Shown here in pieces: positions 52,030 through 63,367 of a DNA stretch of 64,000 nucleotides (positions within the stretch are counted from its first letter, which is position 1; each line of letters begins with the position of its first letter). The notes beneath the pieces are model-generated. The model was not told the origin of the DNA and ran no database searches. It saw only the letters and a list, made by a program, of their open reading frames with translations. The translations under genes and the position numbers were made by a program. Source of the stretch: Leptospira kanakyensis (GTDB taxonomy: Bacteria > Spirochaetota > Leptospiria > Leptospirales > Leptospiraceae); assembly GCF_004769235.1 (NCBI RefSeq), contig NZ_RQFG01000019.1:1-64000 (forward strand), read 5' to 3'.

Positions 52030-52045
52030 TACCCATAGGAGAAAT

Positions 52046-52321
52046 ATGAGAAACTACGAAATCACGAATATTCTTCGTGAAGGTAATGTAGAAGAGACGA
52101 AGTCTGCAGTAAAAGACTTACTCTCCAAATACAACTTCACGATCCAAGGCGAAGAGGATTGGGGTTCTAAAAGACTCTGGCATCCCGTTGGACAAGACGA
52201 ACAAGGCCACTTCACACTCATCAAGTGTTCCGGATCCCCTACAGAAGTATCAAAGATCGAACATGAGTTTAAACTCAATGGGAACATCTTAAAAACCCTA
52301 GTAATCAGGGCCAATGGCTAA
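52046..52321 (+). CDS. rpsF: 30S ribosomal protein S6
   Basis: The ATG at 52046 has AGGAGA six bases upstream; a longer frame reaching 51953 has none. The 91 residues show MRNYEITNILREGN, VKDLLSKYNFTIQGEEDWGSKRLWHPV and GHFTLIKCSG, matching S6, which binds S18 on the platform of the small subunit. It opens the operon and overlaps ssb by eight bases. Confidence 0.96.
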   Translation: MRNYEITNILREGNVEETKSAVKDLLSKYNFTIQGEEDWGSKRLWHPVGQDEQGHFTLIKCSGSPTEVSKIEHEFKLNGNILKTLVIRANG

Positions 52322-52751
52322 CGATCTCAACAAAGTACTTTTAATCGGTCGAATGACCCGTGATCCGGAATTTAAATCGGTGAACGGAAGTTCTGTTGTC
52401 AATTTTTCAATTGCGAATAACAGAGTTTATGTGACTAACGGTGAAAAAAAAGAGGAAACTCATTATTTTGACTGTGTTGCATGGGGCCGACTCGCTGACA
52501 TATTAAAACAATATGCTGGCAAAGGGAAACAAGTAGCGATTGAAGGCAGACTTCAACAACAGTCCTGGGAAACTCCTGAAGGCAAAAAAGCCTCCAAAAT
52601 CCGCGTTTATGTCGAATCCGCACAATTGTTAGGTGGACAAGGACAGGGTGGTGGATCGGGAGACCGAACTGATAATTCCAATTCTTATGATTCCGGCGTA
52701 AGTAATGGTTATGATGATTATCCAGCCGGTGATGACGACATTCCTTTTTGA
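52314..52751 (+). CDS. ssb: Single-stranded DNA-binding protein
   Basis: The 145-residue protein has the OB fold NKVLLIGRMTRDPEFKSVNGSSVVNFSIANNR, THYFDCVAWGRLADILKQYAGKGKQVAIEGRLQQQSWE, then a glycine/serine/asparagine-rich linker. It ends in the acidic tip YPAGDDDIPF that binds partner proteins. It coats single strands in replication and repair. The place between rpsF and rpsR is standard. Confidence 0.97.
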   Translation: MANDLNKVLLIGRMTRDPEFKSVNGSSVVNFSIANNRVYVTNGEKKEETHYFDCVAWGRLADILKQYAGKGKQVAIEGRLQQQSWETPEGKKASKIRVYVESAQLLGGQGQGGGSGDRTDNSNSYDSGVSNGYDDYPAGDDDIPF

Positions 52752-52763
52752 TAGGTTATGACA

Positions 52764-53108
52764 ATGAGCGAAACAGCAAATATTGATGATACAAGAACAG
52801 ATTCCCGCGAGAGTATGGACGGGATGGAAGACGACGAAAAAGGCGGTTTCCGTGGTAAAGACGGAGAAGGCAAATTCGGTCGTAAAAACGCAAAATATAA
52901 AAAGAAAGTATGTAAGTTCTGTGCTGACAAAGCCCTACTTGCAGGACTTGATTACAAACGAGTAGACATCTTAGAAAGATTTGTTACGAACCGTGGTAAA
53001 ATCATTCCAAGAAGAATCACTGGAACTTGTGGCAAACACCAAAGAGCACTCGCTCGTGAAATCAGAAAATCCAGATCCATCGGCTTATTGCCGTTTAAAG
53101 TTCTGTAG
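52764..53108 (+). CDS. rpsR: 30S ribosomal protein S18 with acidic N-terminal extension
   Basis: I choose the ATG at 52764 (AGG eight bases upstream) over one six bases earlier. Of 114 residues, about the last 70 are normal S18: [28 protein letters not shown] and [27 protein letters not shown], with a CxxC pair. The first 40 form an acidic, glycine-rich, probably disordered tail ([20 protein letters not shown] and onward). S18 proteins elsewhere are commonly 70-80 residues, so the tail is an addition. Confidence 0.96.
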   Translation: MSETANIDDTRTDSRESMDGMEDDEKGGFRGKDGEGKFGRKNAKYKKKVCKFCADKALLAGLDYKRVDILERFVTNRGKIIPRRITGTCGKHQRALAREIRKSRSIGLLPFKVL

Positions 53109-53117
53109 GAGTAACGG

Positions 53118-53564
53118 ATGAAAGTTGTATTGCAAAAAGATGTATTGAATCTTGGTGATGCTGGTGATGTGAAAGAAGTTGCTGATGGTTATGCACGTAA
53201 CTTCCTCATTCCTAGAAGATTTGCAGTCCGTGCAAATGATGGAAACACAAAAGCTGCAGTCCACCAAAAGAGACTTGCTGAACTGAAACGCGAAAAACGC
53301 GTGAAAGTGATGAAAGAACTTTCTGCTTCTATCGAAGGTAAAACTTACGAAGTAAAAGTGAAAGTGGGTGAGAACGACAAACTTTTCGGTTCTGTAACAG
53401 CGAATGATATTGCACTAGCAATTAAAAACACTGGAGTAGAGCTCGACAAACGTAAGTTAGATTTAGGTGAGCCAATTAAATCAGTAGGCGAATTCAAAAT
53501 CAAAGTTCGTTTGGCTGAAGGTGTTGCTCCTCAAATCGTAGTTAAAGTCGTCGGCCAAGCATAG
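53118..53564 (+). CDS. rplI: 50S ribosomal protein L9
   Basis: The 148 residues match L9 throughout: MKVVLQKDVLNLGDAGDVKEVADGYARNFLIPRRFAVRAND at the rRNA-binding N-terminus, then the long helix and the C-terminal domain with NDKLFGSVTANDIALAIK. L9 reaches out from the L1 side and helps keep frame. It starts nine bases after rpsR with GGAG ahead. Confidence 0.97.
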   Translation: MKVVLQKDVLNLGDAGDVKEVADGYARNFLIPRRFAVRANDGNTKAAVHQKRLAELKREKRVKVMKELSASIEGKTYEVKVKVGENDKLFGSVTANDIALAIKNTGVELDKRKLDLGEPIKSVGEFKIKVRLAEGVAPQIVVKVVGQA

Positions 53565-53585
53565 TCTTACACTAAAGCTTTTTCG

Positions 53586-54929
53586 ATGAATTCTAACCCC
53601 CTTCAGGAGATAGAGTCTGAGAAGAACTTAATCGGTTACCTACTCATGAGAGGGGTAGCCGGGCAGGAAGACTTAGGTCTAAGCCCGGATGACTTCTATA
53701 TGGACAGCCATAGGCGAGTCTTTGAAGCCGTCACAGATCTTATCAATGAAGGAATCAATATCGACCTAGTTACGGTCACAAACCAAATGCGAGAAAAACG
53801 TCTTTTTAAAGACGAATCTCGCGACTTGGAATACATCACTTCTCTTTACAAAGATACTGTTCCTTTCCAACCACTAGAATACTATGTGCGGCGTGTGAAA
53901 CGTGTTTCGGACAGACGTAAGTATGTCGAAGCATTAAACCAAGCCATTGACAAAGTCAAAGTAGAACCTGGTGAAAACGATTCTATATTCAGTATCGTAG
54001 AACAGTCGCTAATGGATATTTCTCGCCAAGAGAGATCCAAAGGTTTACGAAAAGTAAAAGATGATGCCAATGCCCTCATCGATTATATCAAAAATGTAGT
54101 GGCAGCCAGCCAAAATGGAACGGGTGGAATCAATGGATTAAAAACCCATTTTACCGGTCTTGATATGGCAACCACTGGTCTTAAGTCACACGAACTTATG
54201 ATCCTTGCCGCCCGTCCTGGAAATGGAAAAACTACGTTTGCTTTGAATATCGCAGCCAATGCGGCTTTGAAAGAGCGTAAAACAGTTGTTATTTTCTCTC
54301 TGGAGATGAGCCGGATCGAACTACTTCTCAAACTTATCAGTGCGGATGCAAGGATAGATTCCTATGCCTTAAAAGCAGGAACTCTTACTTCAGCACAGAT
54401 GACCCAACTGAAAGACAGTATTGGGAATATTACATCTGCAAGTTTGTACATTGATGATTCTGGATATTTGACCATCCAAGAATTTTCAGCAAGACTACGC
54501 CAGCTTCGTACCACAGAAGAAGTGGGTCTTGTGATTGTGGATTATTTGCAGCTAATGAGTGATCCCAAAGCAGCCATGGGTGGAAGGCAACAAGAGGTTG
54601 CCAATATTTCCAGGGGTCTCAAACAAATGGCCCGGGAAGTAGGGTGTCCCATCATTGCATTGTCGCAGATGAACCGTTCCATTGAAAACCGCTCCAAAGA
54701 CCAACGGCCACAATTATCCGACTTACGGGAGTCAGGTGCCATTGAGCAGGATGCGGACATTGTATGTTTTATATATCGGGAAGAAATGGTGAAACCTCCC
54801 GAAGAGCTTGACCCAAACAAAAGGGGAATGGCTGAAATCATCATCGCCAAAAACAGAGCGGGTGCTACGGCCGATTTTCCATTGATGTTCAATCCGAAGA
54901 TCAGCCGTTTCGACAACGTTCCATTATAA
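53586..54929 (+). CDS. dnaB: Replicative DNA helicase DnaB
   Basis: The 447-residue protein has the N-terminal collar ([17 protein letters not shown]) and the RecA-like motor: Walker [19 protein letters not shown] near 207-224, [17 protein letters not shown], Walker [12 protein letters not shown], and [33 protein letters not shown]. It unwinds DNA ahead of the fork and recruits primase. No intein is present. It is 21 bases from rplI and 12 from aspS. Confidence 0.97.
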   Translation: MNSNPLQEIESEKNLIGYLLMRGVAGQEDLGLSPDDFYMDSHRRVFEAVTDLINEGINIDLVTVTNQMREKRLFKDESRDLEYITSLYKDTVPFQPLEYYVRRVKRVSDRRKYVEALNQAIDKVKVEPGENDSIFSIVEQSLMDISRQERSKGLRKVKDDANALIDYIKNVVAASQNGTGGINGLKTHFTGLDMATTGLKSHELMILAARPGNGKTTFALNIAANAALKERKTVVIFSLEMSRIELLLKLISADARIDSYALKAGTLTSAQMTQLKDSIGNITSASLYIDDSGYLTIQEFSARLRQLRTTEEVGLVIVDYLQLMSDPKAAMGGRQQEVANISRGLKQMAREVGCPIIALSQMNRSIENRSKDQRPQLSDLRESGAIEQDADIVCFIYREEMVKPPEELDPNKRGMAEIIIAKNRAGATADFPLMFNPKISRFDNVPL

Positions 54930-54941
54930 AGAGGTTTTCCA

Positions 54942-56747
54942 TTGAATCAGTGGGTCAGTTCCGAATACAAAAATAGAATTAGCGCAACAAGTGTCTCCGA
55001 TGCCTCTGTTGGTAAAACTTTATTCCTTTCCGGTTGGGCGTTTCGTTACCGCGACCAAGGGGGAGTGATCTTTATCGATCTTCGTGATCGTTCGGGAATT
55101 TTACAAATTGTTGCTCGTAAAGAAATTTTGGGTGATGACTTCTCCAAAGTAGAAAAAATTCGTTCCGAGTTTGTGATTGCAGTCAAAGGAAAACTTTCCC
55201 TTCGCGATGCAGAATCGGTAAACCCAAAGATGGAGACCGGTAAATACGAACTGATCGCAGAATCAGTGGAAATTTTAAATACTTCTAAAACACCTCCCTT
55301 TACATTAGATGAGTTTGATCCCTCCGGAGAAGAGATTCGGTTAAAGTATCGTTATCTCGATATGCGCCGTGAAGAACTTCGGGATCGTTTGGTTTTACGT
55401 CACAAACTAACGTTTGCTTTACGTGAGTATTTGGATAGTAAATCCTTTTTAGAAATTGAAACTCCGATTTTAAATAAATCCACACCAGAAGGGGCACGTG
55501 ATTTCCTCGTTCCTTCTCGTTTGAATGCCGGTGAGTTTTATGCTCTCCCTCAGTCCCCACAACTTTTCAAACAGATCCTAATGATTGGGGGAATGGAACG
55601 GTACTTCCAAATCGTAAAGTGTTTTCGAGATGAGGACTTACGTGCGGACAGACAACCGGAATTCACTCAGTTGGATATGGAATTTTCTTTTGTAACAGAA
55701 GACGATATCCGTCGTGAAATTGAAGCTATGTGGGCCTTTGCTTTAAAGAAAGTTTTTAATTTAGAAGTCAGTGCCCCTTTTGCCACTATGCCGTATCATG
55801 TGGCGATGGAAGAGTATGGTTCGGACAAACCAGACATTCGGTTTGGAATGAAACTAGTCAATGTATCCGAGATTGTCAAAGATGCAGACTTCCAAGTATT
55901 CAGTGCTGCTGTTTCTGGTGGCGGGGTAGTGAAGGCGATTTGTGTTCCTGGTGGGTCTGTGATTTCTCGTAAAGAAATTGAAGACTTAACTTCTTGGTTG
56001 TCCCGCGACTTCCGAGCGAAAGGCCTTGCGTATATGAAACATGGTGCTAATGGACTTGAGTCCACAATCACCAAACGATTCACGCCAGAAGCACTGGCTG
56101 CCATTGCCAAAGCGGTTGGATCCAAAGAAGGGGATATGGTATTTTTTGGTGCCGACTCCTCTAAAATTGTGAATGCCTCACTTGGTGCCCTACGTTTGAA
56201 ATTATCGGAAAAATATGATCCACCTAAGGTTCCCTATAGTTTCCATTGGGTCGTGGATTTTCCTATGTTTGAACTGGATGAAACCACAAAAACTTGGACC
56301 TTCCTCCACCATCCTTTCACTTCTCCCAAAGAAGAAGACTTTGATAAACTAAGAGATTGGAAGGCTGGGAAATCGGTTGACCTTTCTTCGATAGGTGCTA
56401 AAGCTTATGATCTAGTTCTCAATGGCACAGAAATTGGTGGTGGTTCCATCCGGATCCATAACCCTGAAATCCAAAGCCTTGTTTTGGAAGCGATTGGAAT
56501 TGGAGAAGAAGATGCTAAGTCTAAATTTGGATTTTTACTCGATGCTCTTTCTTTCGGTGCACCACCGCATGGAGGAATTGCTTTTGGAGTGGATCGGATT
56601 ATGATGTTACTCACTGGGGGAACTTCCATTCGTGATGTCATTGCCTTCCCGAAAACTCAGAAAGGAACTTGTATGATGAGTGAAGCGCCAGGTCCTGTTG
56701 AGGCAAAACAACTAGAAGAATTAAAACTCAGGGTAGTCACTATCTAA
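54942..56747 (+). CDS. aspS: Aspartyl-tRNA synthetase
   Basis: Starting at a TTG behind AGAGG, the 601-residue enzyme has an OB-fold anticodon domain (residues about 20-110) and class II motifs 2 and 3: [23 protein letters not shown] near 222-244 and [16 protein letters not shown] near 545-560. The bacterial insertion (GAD domain) lies between at about 285-420. Whether it also charges tRNA-Asn cannot be decided here. phoH starts one base after its stop. Confidence 0.96.
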   Translation: MNQWVSSEYKNRISATSVSDASVGKTLFLSGWAFRYRDQGGVIFIDLRDRSGILQIVARKEILGDDFSKVEKIRSEFVIAVKGKLSLRDAESVNPKMETGKYELIAESVEILNTSKTPPFTLDEFDPSGEEIRLKYRYLDMRREELRDRLVLRHKLTFALREYLDSKSFLEIETPILNKSTPEGARDFLVPSRLNAGEFYALPQSPQLFKQILMIGGMERYFQIVKCFRDEDLRADRQPEFTQLDMEFSFVTEDDIRREIEAMWAFALKKVFNLEVSAPFATMPYHVAMEEYGSDKPDIRFGMKLVNVSEIVKDADFQVFSAAVSGGGVVKAICVPGGSVISRKEIEDLTSWLSRDFRAKGLAYMKHGANGLESTITKRFTPEALAAIAKAVGSKEGDMVFFGADSSKIVNASLGALRLKLSEKYDPPKVPYSFHWVVDFPMFELDETTKTWTFLHHPFTSPKEEDFDKLRDWKAGKSVDLSSIGAKAYDLVLNGTEIGGGSIRIHNPEIQSLVLEAIGIGEEDAKSKFGFLLDALSFGAPPHGGIAFGVDRIMMLLTGGTSIRDVIAFPKTQKGTCMMSEAPGPVEAKQLEELKLRVVTI

Positions 56748-56748
56748 T

Positions 56749-57756
56749 ATGGATGAAAGTTTTACATTTCAGGAAGAGTCCCTCTACCAAACGGTATGTG
56801 GGATTGGAGACAGCAAACTCCCGTTATGGGAAAGTCGCCTCAATGTAAAACTCATCCCCAGAGGAAAATCTCTCATCATCCAAGGAAACGAGGACCAAGT
56901 CCAAGTGGCCTTGGATACTTTCCATAAAGTGGAAGAGAACTTCAAACGTAGACCAGACAAAGCCGATTATTCTTTTTTTGATATTGATTACTTGGTGGGT
57001 AAGGTAAAAGATTCCAGTGGTGGATGGCCCACTCCTGGTTCCTCTGACTTTCAAAAGGAAGGGGAAACTTGGACTCCGAGAGACAAAATCTTTGTCACCT
57101 TCAAAGGAAAACCCATCTTTCCTCGAACAAAAAATCAGGAAAGTTTTGTCGATAGCCTTCATAAAAATTATATCACCATTGCTATGGGTCCAGCCGGAAC
57201 CGGTAAAACTTTTTTATCCATCGCATCAGCTTGTCGAATGATGCAAACGGGAGAAGTGGACCGGCTTATCCTCACTCGTCCCGCAGTGGAAGCCGGTGAA
57301 AACTTAGGTTTTTTACCAGGTGACTTAACACAAAAAGTAAACCCATACCTCCGTCCCATCTATGATGCGTTACACGAATGTATTGGTTTTGAAAAAACAA
57401 GCGAATACTTACAAGTGGGGAAAATTGAAATTGCACCCATTGCCTTTATGAGAGGTCGGACACTTTCTCATTCCTTTATTATCTTGGATGAAGCACAAAA
57501 CTGTACTTTGCCACAGTTAAAAATGTTTCTCACTCGGTTTGGTAAAAATTCCAAAATGGCAATCTCTGGAGATGCCACCCAAATTGATTTGGCTCATGGT
57601 CGTTCGGGACTAGAAAAAACGGTGTATACATTAAGAAATCTAAATGGGATCGAAACAATTTTCTTTGGAAGGGAGGATATTACACGTCACCCTATCGTCG
57701 AATCTATCGTACGCCGTTTTGAAGAAAACGAAAGCCTATTTTCGAAAAAACCATGA
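56749..57756 (+). CDS. PhoH-like ATPase
   Basis: The 335-residue protein has an N-terminal KH-like part (about 25-60, [18 protein letters not shown]) and a PhoH P-loop domain: GPAGTGKT at 147-154, [29 protein letters not shown] as Walker B, and [23 protein letters not shown]. It is thought to act with YbeY in rRNA or RNA quality control. The next genes, pgpH and ybeY, form a widespread cluster with it. It overlaps pgpH by four bases. Confidence 0.94.
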   Translation: MDESFTFQEESLYQTVCGIGDSKLPLWESRLNVKLIPRGKSLIIQGNEDQVQVALDTFHKVEENFKRRPDKADYSFFDIDYLVGKVKDSSGGWPTPGSSDFQKEGETWTPRDKIFVTFKGKPIFPRTKNQESFVDSLHKNYITIAMGPAGTGKTFLSIASACRMMQTGEVDRLILTRPAVEAGENLGFLPGDLTQKVNPYLRPIYDALHECIGFEKTSEYLQVGKIEIAPIAFMRGRTLSHSFIILDEAQNCTLPQLKMFLTRFGKNSKMAISGDATQIDLAHGRSGLEKTVYTLRNLNGIETIFFGREDITRHPIVESIVRRFEENESLFSKKP

Positions 57757-60119
57757 AAGCCTTATTAGATTCACCAATGACCCAAATTACAGACTTCCTA
57801 ACAAAGGTTAGGCCCGTATCTGTGGTTCGTAACACCCAAATTGTTTTGGTTTTTTTAACTCTTTTATTTGTTACCTACGTACTTTCCATTCCATTTTTTG
57901 GGCAAACAAAAGTGGATACAGATCCAGATGGTTTATTCTCCGAAGGTAAAATTGCGCCGGAGACCATCCAATCGGTAAAAGAATTTTCTTATGAAGATGC
58001 TGAAAAAACAAACGGGGAAAAACAAAAGGCAGTTGCCAATGTTCCTTTTGCTTTTGATAAAGATTTTGGAATTTTAGTCGCAGGCATTGATACAAATCTC
58101 TCTGAAGATGTAGAACTCCTTCGCACCATTCTAGCAGAAGGGAAGGGAACACCTGCGGTTGTTAAGGATCGAATTCCAAGATGGCGTAACCGTACCAATG
58201 AAGAAATCCAAGCCATCCTAGATTATCCAAGAAAAGATAAATTAAAGAACTTTATCGAACAATACACCAATTTGATTTTTTCTAAGTATTGTATTGTCAA
58301 AGAAGACCTTCCTTTTTCAAAAGATTTGGACAAAGCTGGGGCCAAAATCCGAAACATCGGAACCCAAGACCAAACATCCATCATTGATGGAAATTTGGTG
58401 ATCCCTAGGTCTCAGATTTATAAAGAAGGCCCTGTTGCTTCCGTTTTATCAAAGTTAGCTTCTGAAAAGTTGCCAAATGTTTCCGATTCCCTACTCAAAG
58501 CTGTTTCAAGAATTGGACTTTATTATGTGTATTCTTATCCGGCATGTAATTACAACCCGGAAGAAACGGAAAACGCTCGGATGCGAGCGGCAAGTTCCAT
58601 TCCCATTCAAAAAAGTCGGATCCAAGCCAATGAGGTGATTGTTCGTTCGGGCGATGTCATCACTCCAGAAGTAAAACTAAAACTGGATATGATGAACCGG
58701 TATGCCACTCGTGCAAACTTGGCATCCATTATCTCAATATTCTTAACTCAATGTGTTCTGATAGTGATTGTTGGATTTTATCTGATCCGTTACCGGCCAA
58801 ACCGCTTAAACGATCTTTCTAGCAATCTAATTATCTTTTTTACTCTTTGGATTGTGATCGCGTCGATCTATCTACTATCTAAAATTTTCTATGCAACTGA
58901 CAATGATTTGTCGGGGGTTTATTATTTTGGTATGTTTGTTCCAGTGGGGATGCTCTGTTTACTCCTTGGTTTTGTCTATGACGAACAACTTTCTATTGCC
59001 ATTGGGTTTTTCTTAGCCTTTGCTGTATTTTTTGCATCCAGATACAATCCTACATCATTTATGTTGGCCTTTACTGTTGCCGTCATGAGTTCTATCTATG
59101 GAAGGCGGCTTCTCAAACGAATCGATTTTTTGAAGGCTGGGTTCCTTCTTACCTTTGTTCAGATTCTCATCACAACTGCCGGATATTTATTTGATGGAAG
59201 GGAGTTTTATGTATCCACGGGGTCTGGTTTTTTTCGCGACCTAACCAATTCCAATTTATTCCGAATCACTGTGATGTGTTTTGTGAATGGTTTCGCGAGT
59301 GCTACCGCGGTACAATTTTTGTTACCAATGTATGAATATGTATTTAATATTCCTACTCGTTTCAAATTGATTGAACTAGCGGACACTGGCCATCCATTGT
59401 TACAACAATTGTTAACCAAAGCTCCTTCCACCTATACTCATACCTTTATGGTAGCAGCTTTATCAGAACGAGCTGCCCAGAATTTGAACTTGGACCGACT
59501 TCTTGTTCGTGTAGGTGTGTACTTTCATGATATTGGAAAAATTCCCAATGCTGGTTTTTTTGTGGAAAACCAACACCTGATCCCCAAACCAGAACATATT
59601 GATAAAAACAATCCTGCCCTTGCTGCAAAAACTGTCATTGATCACGTGTTAGATGGGATTGAGATGGCAAAAAAAGCAAGGCTCCCGAGAGAAATCATTA
59701 GTTTTATCCCAGAACATCATGGAACCTCCACAATGGCTTTTTTTTACCACAAAGCCTTACAGGAAATTTCTCCCTCGGCTAGAAAGAATATAAACAAAAA
59801 AGATTTTCAATACCCTGGTCCAAAACCACAAAGTAAAGAAACTGCAATTGTGATGATTGCTGATTCTTTAGAAGCCGCATCTCGTTCATTAGATGAAGTA
59901 TCTCCCGAAAGTTTAGATGAACTCATTCGTAAAATTGTGAACTCCAAACTAGCGGAGAACCAACTAGATGAAAGTGGGCTTACTATTGGAGATTTAGAAA
60001 TTATCAAATCAAGTTTTCAAGAAGTACTACTCTCTAGTTTGCACCAAAGACCTAAATACCCTAAACCAGAAGATACCAAAGCACTGGAAGTTGCTGGTTC
60101 TAAAAAAAATAAAAAATGA
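57753..60119 (+). CDS. Membrane HD-domain phosphohydrolase, PgpH/YqfF type
   Basis: This 788-residue protein has one membrane helix near 28-48, a large extracytoplasmic 7TM-HDED-type domain (about 50-310), then a seven-helix bundle (about 320-530) and a cytoplasmic HD domain. In the HD domain H563 lies in [11 protein letters not shown]592-D593 in [10 protein letters not shown], and EHHG follows near 652. PgpH enzymes hydrolyse c-di-AMP, so potassium and wall homeostasis are the likely roles. It overlaps phoH and ybeY by four bases each. Confidence 0.92.
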   Translation: MKALLDSPMTQITDFLTKVRPVSVVRNTQIVLVFLTLLFVTYVLSIPFFGQTKVDTDPDGLFSEGKIAPETIQSVKEFSYEDAEKTNGEKQKAVANVPFAFDKDFGILVAGIDTNLSEDVELLRTILAEGKGTPAVVKDRIPRWRNRTNEEIQAILDYPRKDKLKNFIEQYTNLIFSKYCIVKEDLPFSKDLDKAGAKIRNIGTQDQTSIIDGNLVIPRSQIYKEGPVASVLSKLASEKLPNVSDSLLKAVSRIGLYYVYSYPACNYNPEETENARMRAASSIPIQKSRIQANEVIVRSGDVITPEVKLKLDMMNRYATRANLASIISIFLTQCVLIVIVGFYLIRYRPNRLNDLSSNLIIFFTLWIVIASIYLLSKIFYATDNDLSGVYYFGMFVPVGMLCLLLGFVYDEQLSIAIGFFLAFAVFFASRYNPTSFMLAFTVAVMSSIYGRRLLKRIDFLKAGFLLTFVQILITTAGYLFDGREFYVSTGSGFFRDLTNSNLFRITVMCFVNGFASATAVQFLLPMYEYVFNIPTRFKLIELADTGHPLLQQLLTKAPSTYTHTFMVAALSERAAQNLNLDRLLVRVGVYFHDIGKIPNAGFFVENQHLIPKPEHIDKNNPALAAKTVIDHVLDGIEMAKKARLPREIISFIPEHHGTSTMAFFYHKALQEISPSARKNINKKDFQYPGPKPQSKETAIVMIADSLEAASRSLDEVSPESLDELIRKIVNSKLAENQLDESGLTIGDLEIIKSSFQEVLLSSLHQRPKYPKPEDTKALEVAGSKKNKK

Positions 60120-60583
60120 ACTCTTCGTTAATTGTGTTATCCCACCTGAATGACCAGTGGGGTGGGGACACAGAAATTAAGTCCGAACTTGTTTTAAAAA
60201 ATTCCGAACAGATTATTAAATTTTTAAGTCCTAGTTTTCTGCAATCCTTAGAACTTTCGATTCTTCTTGTTAATGATGAACTGATGCAAGAAATCAATTT
60301 AGAAAGAAGGGGATACGATAAAACAACAGATGTATTATCCTTTCCACTTTATTCAGATTCTCCTCCAATTCCATTCCAAATCTTAGGTGAAGTTGTGATA
60401 TCAATGGATACTTGCCGCAGACAGGCTAAAGAAATTGGTCATTCGATCATCGATGAATTTTACCGCCTTCTTGTACATGGAATCTTACATTTGTTTGGTT
60501 ATGATCATGAAACAAACGAAGAAGATGCCATCCAAATGCGTAAAAAAGAAGATGAATGTTTGGAACTGGTGTTTGAACGTTAG
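60116..60583 (+). CDS. ybeY: Endoribonuclease YbeY
   Basis: The 155-residue protein carries the metal motif [12 protein letters not shown] near 121-132 and the preceding [15 protein letters not shown] near 63-77. YbeY matures the 16S rRNA 3' end and removes damaged ribosomes. It starts inside the pgpH stop and its own stop abuts recO. Confidence 0.96.
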   Translation: MNSSLIVLSHLNDQWGGDTEIKSELVLKNSEQIIKFLSPSFLQSLELSILLVNDELMQEINLERRGYDKTTDVLSFPLYSDSPPIPFQILGEVVISMDTCRRQAKEIGHSIIDEFYRLLVHGILHLFGYDHETNEEDAIQMRKKEDECLELVFER

Positions 60584-61333
60584 ATGGCCATCCGAAAAGA
60601 AAAGGGAATCGTCATCCAGAGCCGCGATATTGGTGATAGTGACCGAATGATTAGTTTGGCTGGTGAGTCGCAGGTGCGGATGAATTTTCTCAGCAAAGGA
60701 ATTCGTAAATCCAAACGACGTGCCATCATTACTACAGAGATTGGATCACTTGTGGAAGTGGATTATTATGATCAGGCTGAAAAAGATTGGAAGTCCATTA
60801 AGGAAGTCCATCTAGTCAATCGGTATGATGAATTAAAATCTGACTATTTAGGAACTTTGTTTGTTTTGTATGTTACGGAACTAACTTCCTTTCTTTATCC
60901 AGAAGGGGAAAGTCATCCGTTTTTATTCCAACTTTTATCAGGTAGTTTAAATACATCCAACGAAAAGGGTTTCCAAAAACAAATCCTGCCATTCTTTAAA
61001 TTACGTGCTCTAGCCCACATGGGTCATTTTCCCACAGAATTTTACTGCCATACTTGCGGGGAAGAGGTTCTGTTGAAACCGGCAGCTTATTTTTCTGTGG
61101 CCGAACGTGAATTTTTATGTTCTGATTGCCACCCTCTGCCTAAAGATCATTTGCCTGTTTTGAAACTGTTTCATACTATGTTATCAAAGAAATTTTCGAA
61201 CGTACTCGGGATTTTTCTCGGGGAATCTGAATATAGAGATGGTGATTTGATTTTAAATCAGTTTTTACGTTCTCTTTTTGGAAAAGAGTTAAAATCATAC
61301 TTCGAATTTTATAAAACAATAGGGTATTTATGA
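60584..61333 (+). CDS. recO: DNA repair protein RecO
   Basis: The 249-residue protein has the N-terminal OB fold (GIVIQSRDIGDSDRMISLAGE, LLSKGIRKSKRR-type strand) and a zinc finger with C155, C158, C179 and C182 (CHTC, CSDC). RecO loads RecA on SSB-coated single strands with RecR and RecF. It abuts ybeY and overlaps the next gene by four bases. Confidence 0.94.
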   Translation: MAIRKEKGIVIQSRDIGDSDRMISLAGESQVRMNFLSKGIRKSKRRAIITTEIGSLVEVDYYDQAEKDWKSIKEVHLVNRYDELKSDYLGTLFVLYVTELTSFLYPEGESHPFLFQLLSGSLNTSNEKGFQKQILPFFKLRALAHMGHFPTEFYCHTCGEEVLLKPAAYFSVAEREFLCSDCHPLPKDHLPVLKLFHTMLSKKFSNVLGIFLGESEYRDGDLILNQFLRSLFGKELKSYFEFYKTIGYL

Positions 61334-61584
61334 ATTCTATTACAAAGACCATTTTACTTTGTATGACTCTTTCTGTTTTTTTTGCTTTATTCCAACTCCT
61401 GTTGAAGGGAGAGAATTGGCAAAAGAAGGAAAAAATGATTTCGGGAAAGGAAATGTCTGAATCCTTCAAAATTACCCTCCGGGAAGAAAAAGAAAGTATT
61501 CCCCATTTTGTATCTAGGTTCAAAGCCAGAAGTTTTGAACTTTGGCAAAATTCAGACAAATTAAAGATGGAAATTAAATATTAG
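61330..61584 (+). CDS. Small single-pass membrane protein between recO and argS
   Basis: The 84-residue product starts within the recO stop (ATGA). One membrane segment lies near 5-23 (KTILLCMTLSVFFALFQLLL). The outer or inner tail is charged (KKEKMISGKEMSESFKITLREEKE) and ends FELWQNSDKLKMEIKY. Tight coupling on both sides supports expression. No family is recognised. Confidence 0.7.
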   Translation: MNSITKTILLCMTLSVFFALFQLLLKGENWQKKEKMISGKEMSESFKITLREEKESIPHFVSRFKARSFELWQNSDKLKMEIKY

Positions 61585-61585
61585 A

Positions 61586-63361
61586 ATGAATGCAAATCAA
61601 TTATTAAAACAACTAGTGCTTTCTGAATTAGAGAAGGCTGTCAGTGTTTATTTAGAAAAAAATAATCTTACCTCTGTTAAAGATAATTTGAAAATTCGAA
61701 TTGAATATTCACGAGATGAAAAGTTCGGAGATTATTCTTCACCTTTTGCCTTAGAAAACAAAAACATTTTGAACAAAAATCCAAAAGAAATTGCGGAGGC
61801 AGTACTTGCAGAAATTCAAAATGTTTCTTTCTTTGAGTTTGTTAGTTTTTCACCACCAGGTTTTATCAATTTTCGAATCCAAACAGAGTTTTTAAACAAG
61901 TATGTAACTTCGGTAATGACACCAGATGTGTCATTTGCCCAAACACCAAAAAAAGAAAATATACTACTTGAATTTGTCTCTGCGAACCCGACGGGTCCCA
62001 TGAATATTGTTTCGGCCAGGTCAGCAGCTTACGGTGATGCATTGGCAAATTTACTGACTAGTCTCGGACATACCGTTAAACGAGAGTTCTATGTGAATGA
62101 TTATGGTAATCAGGTTTATTTACTTGGGGTTGCTGTTTTACTTCGAATTTTTGAATCGAAGGGAGAAACCATTCAATTCCAAGAAAAAGAATCCGATGAA
62201 CCAGTCATTGATTTAATCAAAAAAAGAATATTACCGAAAGAAAGTTACCGTGGCGAATACATAAAAGACATTGCTCTTCAATGTTTGGAAGATACATCGA
62301 GGACAAAATTTATTTTTGATTCTGTATCTTCTGAAAAATGGGATGAGGTAATTGATTTCCTTTCCAAGTATGCAGTAGAATATAATCTAAGCCGACAAAA
62401 AGAAGACTTAGCTCTTTTTGGAGTGAACTTTGATTTGTTTTTTAGCGAACGTAGTTTACATGAAGCGGGGGATGTGGAAAAGGTTCCTACTATCTTAAAA
62501 AAAGAAGACGTAACCACAATCGATGGAAAACTCCACTTCCTTTCGACTCTTTACGGGGATGATAAAGATCGTGTGATCCGAAGAGAAGATGGAAGGCCAA
62601 CATATTTGATGGCAGATATAGCTTATCATTATAATAAATTCACACGAGGGTTTGATACACTGATTGATATTTGGGGGCCTGACCATTACGGATACATCGC
62701 TCGTCTGAAAGGTGCTGTGAAATCGTTTGGAAAATCAGATGAAAGTTTTCGAATCCTCATTGCCCAACAAGTAAATCTAATTGAAAATAAAGAGAAAGTT
62801 AAAATGAGTAAACGTTTGGGAATTTTCCAAACGATGCGCGATCTTCTTTCCTACTTGGGAAAACAAGGTCGGGACGTAGGACGTTATTTTTTCCTAATGA
62901 GAAGTTCCGATGCCCCTCTTGATTTTGATTTGGATTTGGCGAAGGATGAATCTGACAAAAATCCTGTGTTTTATATTCAATATGCTCATGCGAGAATTTG
63001 TTCCATCTTCCGTGAATTACAAGTTCCTATGGATATTAAACCTCTAGAGGCCAAAATTTCTGTAGATTTTTTAAAACAAGAAGAAAGGTCTAGATTGTTG
63101 TTTTGGGTGGCAAGACTCCAAGAAGAAGTTTATGATACGGCAACAAACTTTGAACCACATAGGCTTACGAATTATCTCCAATCTTTGAGTAAATCATTCA
63201 CAAAGTTTTATTCGCAAAAAGACAATAGGATCAAAGACAAAACTGGAAACGAAAGAGATACCCTTCTTGCACTCGTGCTTTACACTAAGTTTGCTTTAGA
63301 AAGTGGATTGAAACTTTTAGGAATCTCCGCACCAGAAAAGATGTCAAAAGAAGAGACGTAA
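61586..63361 (+). CDS. argS: Arginyl-tRNA synthetase with a HIGH-motif variant
   Basis: The 591-residue enzyme shows FVSANPTGP near 130-138, the tRNA-binding N-terminal domain, WGPDHYGYIARLKGAVKSFG near 365-385, and a C-terminal DALR anticodon domain (ARICSIFREL, TNYLQSLSKSFTKFY). The KMSKS loop is KMSKR at 406-410. At the HIGH position the sequence reads MNIVSAR (139-145), so both histidines are absent. Similar variants may occur in other spirochaetes. It is one base after the small membrane gene. Confidence 0.95.
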   Translation: MNANQLLKQLVLSELEKAVSVYLEKNNLTSVKDNLKIRIEYSRDEKFGDYSSPFALENKNILNKNPKEIAEAVLAEIQNVSFFEFVSFSPPGFINFRIQTEFLNKYVTSVMTPDVSFAQTPKKENILLEFVSANPTGPMNIVSARSAAYGDALANLLTSLGHTVKREFYVNDYGNQVYLLGVAVLLRIFESKGETIQFQEKESDEPVIDLIKKRILPKESYRGEYIKDIALQCLEDTSRTKFIFDSVSSEKWDEVIDFLSKYAVEYNLSRQKEDLALFGVNFDLFFSERSLHEAGDVEKVPTILKKEDVTTIDGKLHFLSTLYGDDKDRVIRREDGRPTYLMADIAYHYNKFTRGFDTLIDIWGPDHYGYIARLKGAVKSFGKSDESFRILIAQQVNLIENKEKVKMSKRLGIFQTMRDLLSYLGKQGRDVGRYFFLMRSSDAPLDFDLDLAKDESDKNPVFYIQYAHARICSIFRELQVPMDIKPLEAKISVDFLKQEERSRLLFWVARLQEEVYDTATNFEPHRLTNYLQSLSKSFTKFYSQKDNRIKDKTGNERDTLLALVLYTKFALESGLKLLGISAPEKMSKEET

Positions 63362-63367
63362 AAAAAA

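Noticed and set aside
51953..52045. Longer start for rpsF
   Set aside because: S6 proteins begin with the MRNYE-type strand and the ATG at 52046 has a good ribosome site; the extra part is leader RNA.
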